12,957 nt of DNA from Planctomycetota bacterium (lineage in GTDB: Bacteria; Planctomycetota; Phycisphaerae; WQYP01), in contig JAJZEY010000353.1 of NCBI GenBank assembly GCA_021805585.1, forward strand, positions 1 to 12,957, in the 5' to 3' direction. The notes below the pieces were generated by a model. The model did not search any database, was not told the DNA's origin, and worked only from the letters and a program-made list of their open reading frames with translations. How positions within the stretch are numbered: the first letter of the stretch is position 1; each line of letters starts with the position of its first letter. Positions 1 to 6,586 of the stretch are shown here, piece by piece. A program made the translations under genes and the position numbers.

Positions 1-349
1 ACCAAAGCAGGCTTTCCCCGAACATGCCCAAGTAAAGCAGCGGATCAAAGTCCCACGGGTCTTTGCGAACAAAATGCCAGATCAACAGCGCCACGACCAG
101 CGCCAGTGCCGGCAGGTAATTTCCGGCGGCACCGACGGCGGCGAAAAAACGCAGCATTAACTGAAAGGCAATCACGATAGGTTCATTGTGGTGTGGCGGA
201 ATCCATGGGTGCAGACTGATGCCGATCTGGTAAAGCGCCAGAAGCGGCAGCAGGAATATCAGGCATTGCAACGGCCGATGCGTGCGGTCCAGGTAGTTCT
301 TACCATGTCCGATGCTGATTCTTCGTGATTGTGCGCTAAGTTTGGCCAT
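1..349 (-). CDS. Multi-pass membrane protein, N-terminal part (probable CPBP-type intramembrane protease)
   Basis: Reading the minus strand from an ATG at 349 gives 116 residues that run off the left edge without a stop, so the C-terminus lies outside the window. The start (MAKLSAQSRRISIGHG) is basic. It is followed by a hydrophobic segment at about residues 27-45 (LIFLLPLLALYQIGI), a second hydrophobic stretch at 57-75 and a third at 79-93 (LPALALVVALLIW), then RKDPWDFDP. The pattern of a YLDRTHRP-like stretch directly before the first membrane segment resembles N-termini of planctomycete CPBP (Abi) family membrane proteases, but the diagnostic EExxxR and HxxxB motifs would lie beyond the edge, so the family is an inference. 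No strong ribosome binding site is seen at this ATG; the nearest purine-rich run lies about 23 bases upstream. It follows xylB on the same strand after 185 bases and may have its own promoter. Confidence 0.6.
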   Translation of the reverse strand, partial: MAKLSAQSRRISIGHGKNYLDRTHRPLQCLIFLLPLLALYQIGISLHPWIPPHHNEPIVIAFQLMLRFFAAVGAAGNYLPALALVVALLIWHFVRKDPWDFDPLLYLGMFGESLLW

Positions 350-388
350 CCGTGCATTCCCGGTAAGAGTCTTCCTTTTTCGGTTGGC

Positions 389-397
389 ATCATAGCA
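389..397 (-). promoter_or_regulatory. Possible extended -10 promoter for the membrane protein gene
   Basis: On the minus strand the sequence TGcTATGAT lies about 40 bases before the ATG at 349. TATGAT matches five of six bases of the sigma-70 -10 box, and the TG one base upstream fits an extended -10. No convincing -35 hexamer is present at the usual spacing. This is a weak, single-site prediction. Confidence 0.3.
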
Positions 398-490
398 GCA
401 GGAGGTCGGGAATGGCCAGACCGCGGCGCGACAAAGCAAAACGGAGGTGCGGCAAGTTTTGGAAGCCCGGGGGAAACGCCCGCGCCGAGC

Positions 491-513
491 GCCGACGGAT
501 GCGAATCGTCGGC
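491..513 (-). terminator. Stem-loop after xylB
   Basis: A perfect 7-base-pair inverted repeat (GCCGACG / CGTCGGC, loop of 9) begins 22 bases past the xylB stop. No T-run follows it on the minus strand, so it could be a factor-dependent or processing hairpin rather than a classic intrinsic terminator. Confidence 0.25.
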
Positions 514-534
514 TGCACCGGCGATATGTCGGGG

Positions 535-2142
535 TTATGGGCCATAAATATCCTCAAAGGTCTGGCGCAGCGCCGGGTAAAGCGTTGCATATTTTTCCGC
601 GTGACCGGCATAAAACACGACGGTCTTTTTCGCGGGCCGCGCGGTCTGACGGATGGTGATTATTTTGCGGGTTGCGGCGGGCACATCGCTCCAGGTGCCG
701 GTGCCCACTCCGGCCAGAATGGCCGCGCCAAGGGCCGCGCCTTCGCTTACGTTTATGGTCACCACCGGCGCGTCGTACATATCCGCCTGAAGCTGCCGCC
801 AGAAGGCACTTCGCGCGCCGCCGCCGCCGGCACGAATTTGTTTTACCGACACATTCATAGATCGGAATATTTCAACTTGTTCGCGCATTCCCATCGTAAT
901 GCCCTCCAGCACGCTTCGGGAAATGTGCGCCAGGCCATGCCGCGGAGTCAGGCCAATAAAACAGCCGCGGGCATTGGCGTCCGGATGCGGGCAGCGTTCG
1001 CCGGTCAGATACGGAAGAAAGAACAGATTTTCCGCCCCTGCGGGTGCGCGGGCCGCCAACTCCACAAGGTGCGTGTAAAGTTCACCGGGATCCCGGCCTT
1101 TGGCGATTGGCTTGCCCATGGCGTCGGCATACAATGTATTCCGCAGCCATTGCAACGACCCGCCCGCCGACAACATGCACCCGAATACACACCATGTATT
1201 GGGAATGGCATGGCACATCGTATGCACACGCCCCAGCGGATCCACCCGCGGTGATTCGGCGGCCGCGAAAATAACTCCGCTGGTGCCCATGGCGGCCGAA
1301 ACCAGCCCCGGTGCCACCACACCGGCACCCACCGCCCCGGCGGCCTGGTCGCCGGCACCCCCCACCACCGGAATCCCTTCGGGCAGTCCGGTTTGCCGCG
1401 CAACCATCCGTGTGACTTGACCGGTGATTTCCTGGGATTCGACCACCGGCGGCAGCAAGGCCCGGTCGATACCAAGTTTGCTTATCAGGTCGTCATGCCA
1501 GCAGCGCTGGCGCACGTTTAACAACAATGTGCCGGAGGCATCGGAAACCTCGGTCATGTATTCGCCGGTCAGCCGATAACGTATGTAGTCTTTGGGCAGA
1601 AGAACGTGCCGGCAGCGGGCGAATCTGGCCGGTTCATTCCGCATGAACCAGAGAATTTTGGGTGCGGTAAAGCCGGTCAGGGCCGGATTGGCCACCATGT
1701 CTATCAGGTTGTCGCGACCGCCCGCTGTTTCGGTAATTTGGCGGCACTCCACGCCGGTTCGCTGGTCGTTCCAAAGAATCGCCGGCCGCAACGGTTTAGC
1801 CCCTTCACCCAGAAACACGCTTCCGTGCATCTGTCCGGAAAGGCCGATGGCCGCAATTTCAACTGGTTTCCGGCCCGCCTTTTTCAGCACTTTTCCGGTA
1901 GCGGCCAGGGCGGCGCTCCACCACTTTTCAGGGTCCTGTTCGGAGCATCCCGGCCTGGGCGTAAGAATTTCATGCGGCGATTCGGCCGCGAAAACCGTCC
2001 CATTTTCAGCCAGCAGCAGCGCTTTGGTGCCCGATGTGCCAATATCCAACCCCAGAAATATCTTTGCGGAAGCCTTCCATGAACGTTTGGGAATTGCCAC
2101 AGATTCAGCCGTGCTGGATTTTGCTATTTTGGATTTCGCCAT
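535..2142 (-). CDS. xylB: Xylulokinase (FGGY carbohydrate kinase)
   Basis: This ATP-dependent cytosolic kinase phosphorylates D-xylulose to xylulose 5-phosphate, feeding pentoses into the pentose phosphate pathway. The 535 residues contain the family's landmarks in order: LGLDIGTSGTKALL (30-43, phosphate loop with D33), LSGQMHGSVFL (101-111), ILWNDQRT (122-129), TGFTAPKILW (156-165), KDYIRYRLTGE (184-194), GGAGDQAAGAVG (261-272, catalytic base D265), LPYLTGERCPHPDANARG (376-393), RAGGGGARSAFWRQ (437-450) and SEGAALGAAI (466-475). The QMHG and TGFTAPK motifs favour xylulokinase over other FGGY kinases. It is slightly longer than the usual 480-510 residues because of a Lys/Ser/Ala-rich N-terminal extension of about 28 residues; no better internal start is seen. 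AGGGG lies 9 bases before the ATG. No xylose isomerase or transporter gene is present nearby, so the exact sugar is inferred from sequence alone. Confidence 0.93.
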   Translation of the reverse strand: MAKSKIAKSSTAESVAIPKRSWKASAKIFLGLDIGTSGTKALLLAENGTVFAAESPHEILTPRPGCSEQDPEKWWSAALAATGKVLKKAGRKPVEIAAIGLSGQMHGSVFLGEGAKPLRPAILWNDQRTGVECRQITETAGGRDNLIDMVANPALTGFTAPKILWFMRNEPARFARCRHVLLPKDYIRYRLTGEYMTEVSDASGTLLLNVRQRCWHDDLISKLGIDRALLPPVVESQEITGQVTRMVARQTGLPEGIPVVGGAGDQAAGAVGAGVVAPGLVSAAMGTSGVIFAAAESPRVDPLGRVHTMCHAIPNTWCVFGCMLSAGGSLQWLRNTLYADAMGKPIAKGRDPGELYTHLVELAARAPAGAENLFFLPYLTGERCPHPDANARGCFIGLTPRHGLAHISRSVLEGITMGMREQVEIFRSMNVSVKQIRAGGGGARSAFWRQLQADMYDAPVVTINVSEGAALGAAILAGVGTGTWSDVPAATRKIITIRQTARPAKKTVVFYAGHAEKYATLYPALRQTFEDIYGP

Positions 2143-2735
2143 TTAAGGATACCCCTGATAAAAGGCACCGGCCTTGGACACGTTATAGGCCCGACAACCA
2201 AACAAAACTACCAGAGGACGACAAACTGTCAATGTGCAAGCGGCGGAAGTACCGATGTGAAATGGGGTGCGCATGTTTTTAAAGGTAAACATGTCATCCA
2301 TTCGGTCATTATAAAGAATCGTGGTGCGCTGTACGGAACCGCTGATATCCGTTGACCCGTATTTCCCGCCGCCAAAAGTGGTCATGGCAAACAATTTTTT
2401 CCCGCGGCATCCAGGAGGAGCCATCCCGGAATGGAATCGGCAACGGCGGGACTTGCGGGTGGCGGATTGCCTGGAGCGGTTTGCCCATTGTTCAGATTAA
2501 AACCCGTGGTGAAGGCCTGGCCGGGAGCCAAAACGTGGTTGAAAGACCGCGTGGCCGTGGTAATGTTTGAATTCAAACCGGTATCCCCGGCGGAACCGGG
2601 ATAGACATAAATATCAAAGGCGGGCGTGGCCGCGCCGATGCCGGAATTGACGGGGCTGATGAATCCTGCACCACTGCCGCCACCACCGGTCGGTCCGGTA
2701 TAGGCATATTGAACGTGCCCTTGGGCACGCAAAGA
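2143..2735 (-). pseudogene. Frameshifted, 5'-truncated remnant of an exported Gly/Thr-rich protein gene
   Basis: Two overlapping minus-strand frames look like pieces of one protein. The first is open from 2735 to 2382 and includes GPTGGGGSGAGFISPV, AFDIYVYPGS, TRSFNHVLAPGQAF and GWLLLDAAGK, then ends at a TGA. The second, shifted by one base at an A6 run (2395-2400), continues KLFAMTTFGGGKYGSTD and stays open to a TAA at 2143, touching the xylB ATG. A seventh A would join them as GWLLLDAAGKKLFAMTTFGGG. A TGA at 2736-2738 closes the first frame and no signal peptide or start precedes it, so the 5' end also appears lost. The composition resembles the beta-rich extracellular proteins next door. 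The part beyond about residue 50 of the second frame may be non-coding. A sequencing or assembly error in the homopolymer is the main alternative, but would not explain the missing start. Apart from this remnant nothing else was recognised in the 806 bases between xylB and the next gene, except the hairpin at 2793-2821. Confidence 0.5.
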
Positions 2736-2788
2736 TCATCGCGGTCCAACACGAAAGCAAATGATAAGCCGTGCGAACAATTACGAAC

Positions 2789-2821
2789 AAAAGGATCAGA
2801 CAGCGTGGTGCTGTCTGATCC
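2789..2821 (-). terminator. Intrinsic terminator of the downstream PEP-CTERM gene
   Basis: A perfect 12-base-pair stem (GGATCAGACAGC / GCTGTCTGATCC) with a 5-base loop is followed, in the minus direction, by TTTTGTT. It lies about 128 bases past the stop codon at 2949 and before the decayed gene. In the plus direction no T-run follows, so it acts for minus-strand transcription. Confidence 0.65.
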
Positions 2822-2948
2822 AGTTATCATCCGCGGTGCGCCGGTTGGCCACGGGAAATTCTTAATGGCAGTCCCGGTGGTCGTTGTAAACCGTGGCAGC
2901 CATGACCAGCCCCGTTCCAAGCGAACCAAACGCCGTTGCCGAGCGGGA

Positions 2949-3608
2949 TCAGGCCATACGCCTACGACGCAACACCAGCAAGGAGGCTGCACCAATTGCC
3001 AGGATACCCAAAGAGGCGGGTTCCGGCGTTGGCGCGGCGGGGGCCAGGCTGACGTTATCAATATATGCGTGAGAGAAAGAGCCGGTCACTGCGCCGGTGA
3101 TCGCATTAAACGCCAGAAACACCGCCGATGCGCCGGTGGGCGCGGTAAAATTCTGGCTGGTAAGCTGATAACCGGCCGGGGTTCCAAAATTTGATGAGGT
3201 TGTCGGCAGGTTAATAAACGAGGGCGATCCGGGAAGGATGCCCGCCGACGAGTTCATAAATTCAAACTGCGCCTGCGCGATGCCCCCGTTTGCCCCTTGA
3301 AATTCACTGTAAAAGCTAAGCGTATATTGCGTGCCCGGGGTGACGGAACCAAACGCGGTCTGTTGAAATACATTGACATTCGAGGCCTGGACGGTGTTAT
3401 TTAAATCGGCTTCGAACGATCCGCTGTATGGATTGGAATTGTCCTGGGACGCACCCGGGGAGTATTGCCAGTCATTGGCCGTGGGGGGCGTAGTGGGAGC
3501 GGTTTCAAACCCGGGGTTATTGATGACATTGGTGGCACGGGTTAACTGCGCGCCGAAAGCACACGCGGCAACCGCCGCACAAACAGCAACTGTTTTAGCT
3601 GATAACAT
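2949..3608 (-). CDS. PEP-CTERM sorting domain protein with a jelly-roll-like ectodomain
   Basis: This is an exported protein of 219 residues. The ATG at 3608 was chosen over upstream starts because GGAG lies 7 bases before it and a good signal peptide begins there (MLSAKTVAVCAAVAACAFGA, cleavage likely near residue 20-25). The mature part starts NVINNPGFE, then NDWQYSPG and PYSGSFEADL, a pattern seen in carbohydrate-binding-module-like (CBM_4_9-type) beta-sandwich domains, and ends with a domain closing AYIDNVSLAP. The C-terminus is a textbook PEP-CTERM tail: PTPEPASLG (PEP at 195-197), a hydrophobic stretch (ILAIGAASLLVL) and RRRRMA. In the family this tail is recognised by an exosortase, which cleaves and releases or anchors the protein at the surface; no exosortase gene is in the window. 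The ectodomain's ligand is unknown. It lies in the same direction as the PEP-CTERM gene at 3981-4901, with a stem-loop between them, so it is probably transcribed separately. Confidence 0.82.
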   Translation of the reverse strand: MLSAKTVAVCAAVAACAFGAQLTRATNVINNPGFETAPTTPPTANDWQYSPGASQDNSNPYSGSFEADLNNTVQASNVNVFQQTAFGSVTPGTQYTLSFYSEFQGANGGIAQAQFEFMNSSAGILPGSPSFINLPTTSSNFGTPAGYQLTSQNFTAPTGASAVFLAFNAITGAVTGSFSHAYIDNVSLAPAAPTPEPASLGILAIGAASLLVLRRRRMA

Positions 3609-3980
3609 AACGATTCTCCAAAATAAATAGATAACTAAATCACGCTCACAGAGGACCATATCCAGTAGGTATACCTCCTTTGCAATCGCCGGCATGCCAT
3701 AATAAAGAGCGATCACATTGACTACTATATTTTTGTGTTATCCTGCCGCATTGGCACCGGGGCCTGAATTGGCAAGCGGGCATGGTCCGCCCGGCGCTTC
3801 GCGGCCAATGTATAGTGCAAAGAAAGCGCCTGCATCCGCCCGCAGCGTTAAAAGCCTGGCAATCGGCGGCGGGCGACACCTTCGGCGGTTCAAGAACAGA
3901 GGAGTCGCGATTATTGTTTCATCGCGACTCCCCCGGCACACGTTGCGTTAAACCTTTAAACAGATCAGCCGCCGTGAACA
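3609..3980. other. 372-base spacer between the two PEP-CTERM genes
   Basis: This stretch holds the stem-loop at 3901-3931 that ends the upstream gene and, closer to the ATG at 3608, a 10-base palindrome (AGGTATACCT, 3667-3676) that includes a strong ribosome-binding-like AAAGGAGG on the minus strand. That purine run sits 14 bases from an in-frame ATG at 3659, too far for normal use. I see no convincing promoter hexamer pair and no other gene here. Confidence 0.4.
3901..3931 (-). terminator. Stem-loop terminator after the second PEP-CTERM gene
   Basis: A perfect 11-base-pair inverted repeat (GGAGTCGCGAT / ATCGCGACTCC, loop of 9) lies 50 bases past the stop at 3981 in the minus direction, followed by the moderately T-rich TCTGTTCTTG. 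The weak T-run lowers confidence, but position and stem quality fit a terminator. Confidence 0.5.
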
Positions 3981-4901
3981 TTACCGCGCCGGCTTGCGGC
4001 GAAGCAGCATGACCGACATTCCACCGATTGCCAACAGGCCAAGGGTGGCCGGTTCGGGTGTCGAGGCAAGCGGGTTTGTGGAATCAAATGTCAAGCCGGA
4101 TACCGTGCCGTGGTCGGCGTAACTGGCACCGGTGTTGTACTGCGCGACGGAAAGGGTCAGCACATCTCCGGCCTGAGCACCGGCGACATTAAAGAAGTAC
4201 CAGGTGTTCTGGCCACCCGAAAGCGTTGTCGGAAAATATATTTCAGGGTTCGCGGTCGCGGATCCGCCGTTGCTGTCGGAAATGGTGACTTGCGACGGGC
4301 TGTCCAGATACTGGTCTTCCAGCACACCGATATAAAGATTTTTTGGCGCGCCGGCTCCGACGGTCATGGTGACCAGTGCTTCCGGCGTGTTGTATGCGGT
4401 CGGTGTCGGGCCATACGCCACACCAAGTTCAACGGTATTGCTGACGGAACCGTCACGGGCATAAATGGTACCGTAGCCGTAGCCCGAATCCCACTGGCTG
4501 TTCATGGCGGAATCGGAAAGGGACAGATAGCCGGGAGCTTTGAGCAGTGTGTTTGTCGTCCCTTTGCCCGGTAATCCCGTTACATTGGTCAAGGTCATGG
4601 GGTCCAGCGCCGTGGCGTAATTCGGATCACCGTTGTAATCGTAGGATCCGGAAGCAGTACCCGTCGGGGTTGTGGCGTACATCAGGTAGCCATCATTACC
4701 AAATGCGCGGTCCCCGGCACCGGTTGTAATAACCGGTGCGGTCCAGGTTGTGCCGTAATTACCCGAACTGTTCGTGGGGGTGGTGGTGGTGCCGTTCATC
4801 AGGCTCACGGTTGCAGCCGACGCCACGCCCGCCGAAAGGATCATGCCCGCGGCCCCGCCTGCAAGAACAATCGCCGACCGCTTTGAGAGAGAACTTTTCA
4901 T
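3981..4901 (-). CDS. PEP-CTERM sorting domain protein, unknown ectodomain
   Basis: This is an exported protein of 306 residues. The ATG at 4901 is preferred over an in-frame start 11 codons upstream because GGAGG lies 6 bases before it and it opens a standard signal peptide (MKSSLSKRSAIVLAGGAAGM, then ILSAGVASA with cleavage after VASA at about residue 29). The mature protein is rich in Gly, Thr, Ser, Asn and Tyr and has few charges, as expected for a beta-rich surface protein; recognisable segments include VSLMNGTTTTP, AFGNDGYLMYAT, YGYGTIYARDG and ENTWYFFNV-like QNTWYFFNVAGAQAGDVL. The tail STPEPATLG (PEP at 282-284), LLAIGGMSVMLL and RRKPAR is a PEP-CTERM exosortase signal. I do not recognise the ectodomain. 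Its tail closely resembles that of the neighbouring PEP-CTERM protein (PEPA.LG.LAIG), so one sorting enzyme probably handles both. Confidence 0.83.
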   Translation of the reverse strand: MKSSLSKRSAIVLAGGAAGMILSAGVASAATVSLMNGTTTTPTNSSGNYGTTWTAPVITTGAGDRAFGNDGYLMYATTPTGTASGSYDYNGDPNYATALDPMTLTNVTGLPGKGTTNTLLKAPGYLSLSDSAMNSQWDSGYGYGTIYARDGSVSNTVELGVAYGPTPTAYNTPEALVTMTVGAGAPKNLYIGVLEDQYLDSPSQVTISDSNGGSATANPEIYFPTTLSGGQNTWYFFNVAGAQAGDVLTLSVAQYNTGASYADHGTVSGLTFDSTNPLASTPEPATLGLLAIGGMSVMLLRRKPAR

Positions 4902-4933
4902 GAGATGCCTCCAAAAAAACTGATACGAACTCA

Positions 4934-4962
4934 AACAATCACATTAATTGTTCGATAACAAT
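4934..4962. promoter_or_regulatory. Three AACAAT/ATTGTT half-sites upstream of the PEP-CTERM gene
   Basis: In an AT-rich pocket 33-61 bases before the ATG at 4901 lie AACAAT (4934-4939), ATTGTT (4947-4952) and AACAAT (4957-4962). The last two form a perfect 6-base inverted repeat with a 4-base spacer (CGAT). The arrangement suits an operator near the promoter. The site is seen directly; its function is inferred. Confidence 0.35.
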
Positions 4963-5071
4963 GAGTATTTAAACACATCCATGTGGCGATGGCTGAAAAT
5001 CCTTTTCCGCGACCGGCCGGGCGCACAACCGGCGTTATCTTCACTCCCGTGGATCAATGCCCGGCAGAGGC

Positions 5072-5096
5072 TTGCCGCCCGCAGTGCCGGCGGCAA
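5072..5096 (-). terminator. Stem-loop just after the pseudopilin gene
   Basis: An 8-base-pair GC-rich inverted repeat (TTGCCGCC / GGCGGCAA, loop of 9) starts 12 bases past the stop at 5109 in the minus direction. No T-run follows, so it may stop transcription inefficiently or protect the mRNA 3' end. Confidence 0.35.
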
Positions 5097-5108
5097 TGCG
5101 ACTGAACC

Positions 5109-6077
5109 TTAGAACTCCGGTTGCCCCGTCGGCAATTCCGGATTGACAATGTTCCGGATTTTCAGGCCCATGGCACCCGTTGCCCCGGCGGCCGCGGGGG
5201 CGGCTCCCGGCACGTTGGAATTTTCCGGAACCGCGGACACATGGCCATCAAAAAACAGGCAATTGGCCAGGCCCATCCCTTTTTCAGTTGAGCCGTGGCG
5301 GTAACGGATGCCAGTCATATTGTTGATGAAATTGGGAGTTGAACTGTTATCCGTATTGGTATTTTCGCCGGCAATAAGACCGTCCGGGGGCACCAGGTAA
5401 TTTTCATCATTGATATACGCCGAGGCTGGTGCCCCGGCACCCGAGCCATTCTGAATAAACTCACTTAAGATTGGCCAGCAGCCGCCCCAGGTGGAGGTCT
5501 GGTTGGCGTCCGCCACGGCAACTTCCGAAGCCGGCGATTGCACATTCGAATAATGAAACGTGGTGAAAAGTTTGGAATACTGACTGGGGGCATAGGTGTC
5601 AAAAAAATTAGGATTAGCTGCATAGCTTGACCAATACCATCCCTGCGGCCCCCATGCCGGGCTAAGAACGGGCTGAATGGCAGCCGAGGGACATTCAAAA
5701 GTCCCCAGAAACGCGCCGGCGCTGGATGTCACCAGGCTCGGCGTGGCACCGGCCGCGACCTGATTCCAGTACGTGAATGGTGAAATATCATGGGAATAAC
5801 AGAACAGTTGTATATACCATTCATTGGGTCCATACATGGCGTAATTGGTGTCGTAACTGTTGCCATAGGGAATGGAACCTTCATAGCTGTTGGAATATTC
5901 ATTAAGCAGTTGGCCAATGCCGCGCAGGTTCGCGGCACACGCCGTGGTCATGGCATCCTGCTTGGCCTGGGCCAGTGCCGGAAGTAAAAGGGAAATCAAC
6001 AGGGCGATGATCGAAATCACCACCAGCAGTTCGACCAGGGTAAACGCCCGTCGGACTTTGCGCGACAGATTCAGCAT
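5109..6077 (-). CDS. Prepilin-type N-terminal cleavage/methylation domain protein (pseudopilin-like, H-X-DG)
   Basis: This 322-residue protein starts at the ATG at 6077, where AGGAGGT lies 6 bases upstream; a reading frame open for 131 more codons upstream is not used, because the class III leader begins here. Residues 1-11 ([11 protein letters not shown]) are the basic leader; prepilin peptidase should cut before F12, giving FTLVE with the conserved +5 Glu at E16, followed by the membrane/assembly helix ([20 protein letters not shown], 17-36). [12 protein letters not shown] (47-58) is typical of planctomycete members. Near the end, RYRHG...[10 protein letters not shown] (258-283) is the processing-associated H-X9-DG region, here with 15 residues between H261 and D277. 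Such proteins are abundant in planctomycetes and are thought to be secreted or to form surface pseudopili; the exact role is unknown. The gene has its own promoter and long leader, and no assembly genes lie nearby. Confidence 0.88.
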   Translation of the reverse strand: MLNLSRKVRRAFTLVELLVVISIIALLISLLLPALAQAKQDAMTTACAANLRGIGQLLNEYSNSYEGSIPYGNSYDTNYAMYGPNEWYIQLFCYSHDISPFTYWNQVAAGATPSLVTSSAGAFLGTFECPSAAIQPVLSPAWGPQGWYWSSYAANPNFFDTYAPSQYSKLFTTFHYSNVQSPASEVAVADANQTSTWGGCWPILSEFIQNGSGAGAPASAYINDENYLVPPDGLIAGENTNTDNSSTPNFINNMTGIRYRHGSTEKGMGLANCLFFDGHVSAVPENSNVPGAAPAAAGATGAMGLKIRNIVNPELPTGQPEF

Positions 6078-6225
6078 GGCAGCACCTCCTGAAAATGAAG
6101 AAGCCAAAATTACAATTCCATATTCCGAACGCGGCGGCGAGAAGCCTTGCAAGCGTGCGGCACTTAGCCAACCGGCGTAACTATTCAGACCGTCAGGTGC
6201 CGCGAATTGGCACCGGTGAAATAAC

Positions 6226-6260
6226 GTTGCAGCGACTGTTGAAACAACAGATACTGCAAC
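6226..6260 (-). promoter_or_regulatory. Interrupted palindrome at the 5' end of the pseudopilin mRNA
   Basis: On the minus strand GTTGCAG-tat-CTGTTG-ttt-CAACAG-tcg-CTGCAAC folds into two perfect stems of 7 and 6 base pairs, separated by a symmetrical 3x3 internal loop and capped by TTT. It begins about 4 bases past the predicted transcription start. An extra CAACAG overlapping the outer arm (6259-6264) could pair with CTGTTG instead, giving an alternative fold. It could be a 5' stabilising hairpin, a regulatory leader or a DNA operator. Confidence 0.45.
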
Positions 6261-6270
6261 TGTTGCATGT

Positions 6271-6299
6271 AGTTTAGTCCAATAAATAATACTTGTCAA
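6271..6299 (-). promoter_or_regulatory. Sigma-70-type promoter of the pseudopilin gene
   Basis: On the minus strand TTGACA (6299-6294), a 17-base AT-rich spacer and TAAACT (6276-6271) form a promoter with a perfect -35 box and a four-of-six -10 box at ideal spacing. Transcription should begin near 6264, giving a leader of about 187 bases before the ATG at 6077. Confidence 0.6.
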
Positions 6300-6586
6300 G
6301 TTTTTCTGAATTTTTTTCCGGTCGGGCACGCCCCCGCCTCGCCGGCCGTGGATGCCCCCTATTTTCCGATCCGCTTTAAACCAATCCCGCGCCCGCTGGA
6401 CCCAGTGCCAATCCCCCTTATCCCTGCCGGTACGACCGGCCAAATAAATAAAACGACCGCTCCATGCCACCCCATGTACAATATAAAGCCGCCTTGCAAC
6501 GTTCCGCCATGAGGGGTATCGTCAAAGGGTTGGCCGCAGGCCCTGAAAGGCCGCTTGAACCGTTGGTCTATTGGATAAGGCGATAC

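Larger units (their letters stand above)
6078..6586. other. Divergent intergenic region between the pseudopilin gene and purA
   Basis: This 509-base stretch separates minus-strand and plus-strand genes. The half next to the pseudopilin holds its promoter (6271-6299) and a leader of about 187 bases with two hairpins: 6226-6260, and GGTGCC/GGCACC at 6196-6214 (6 pairs, loop of 7). The half next to purA holds a small hairpin (GCCGG/CCGGC, 6426-6440) and overlapping -10-like boxes TACAAT (6477-6482) and TATAAA (6482-6487), without a clear -35 box, that could start the purA transcript. An in-frame extension of purA covers 6464-6586 but does not look like protein. Confidence 0.5.

Noticed and set aside
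412..1254. A 280-codon plus-strand open frame and others opposite xylB
   Set aside because: They are shadows of xylB; composition is Arg/Ala/Pro-rich with no recognisable domain.
2182..2232. TTGACA (2232-2227) and TATAAC (2187-2182) upstream of xylB on the minus strand
   Set aside because: The two boxes are 39 bases apart, far from the usual 16-18, so they cannot form one promoter.
3690..3712. TGGCAT...TTGC upstream of a PEP-CTERM gene, resembling a sigma-54 promoter
   Set aside because: The GG and GC elements are 13 bases apart instead of the required 10, so it would not work as a sigma-54 site.
6078..6470. In-frame extension of the pseudopilin by 131 codons
   Set aside because: A perfect ribosome binding site and the prepilin leader define the start at 6077, and the promoter lies inside the extension.
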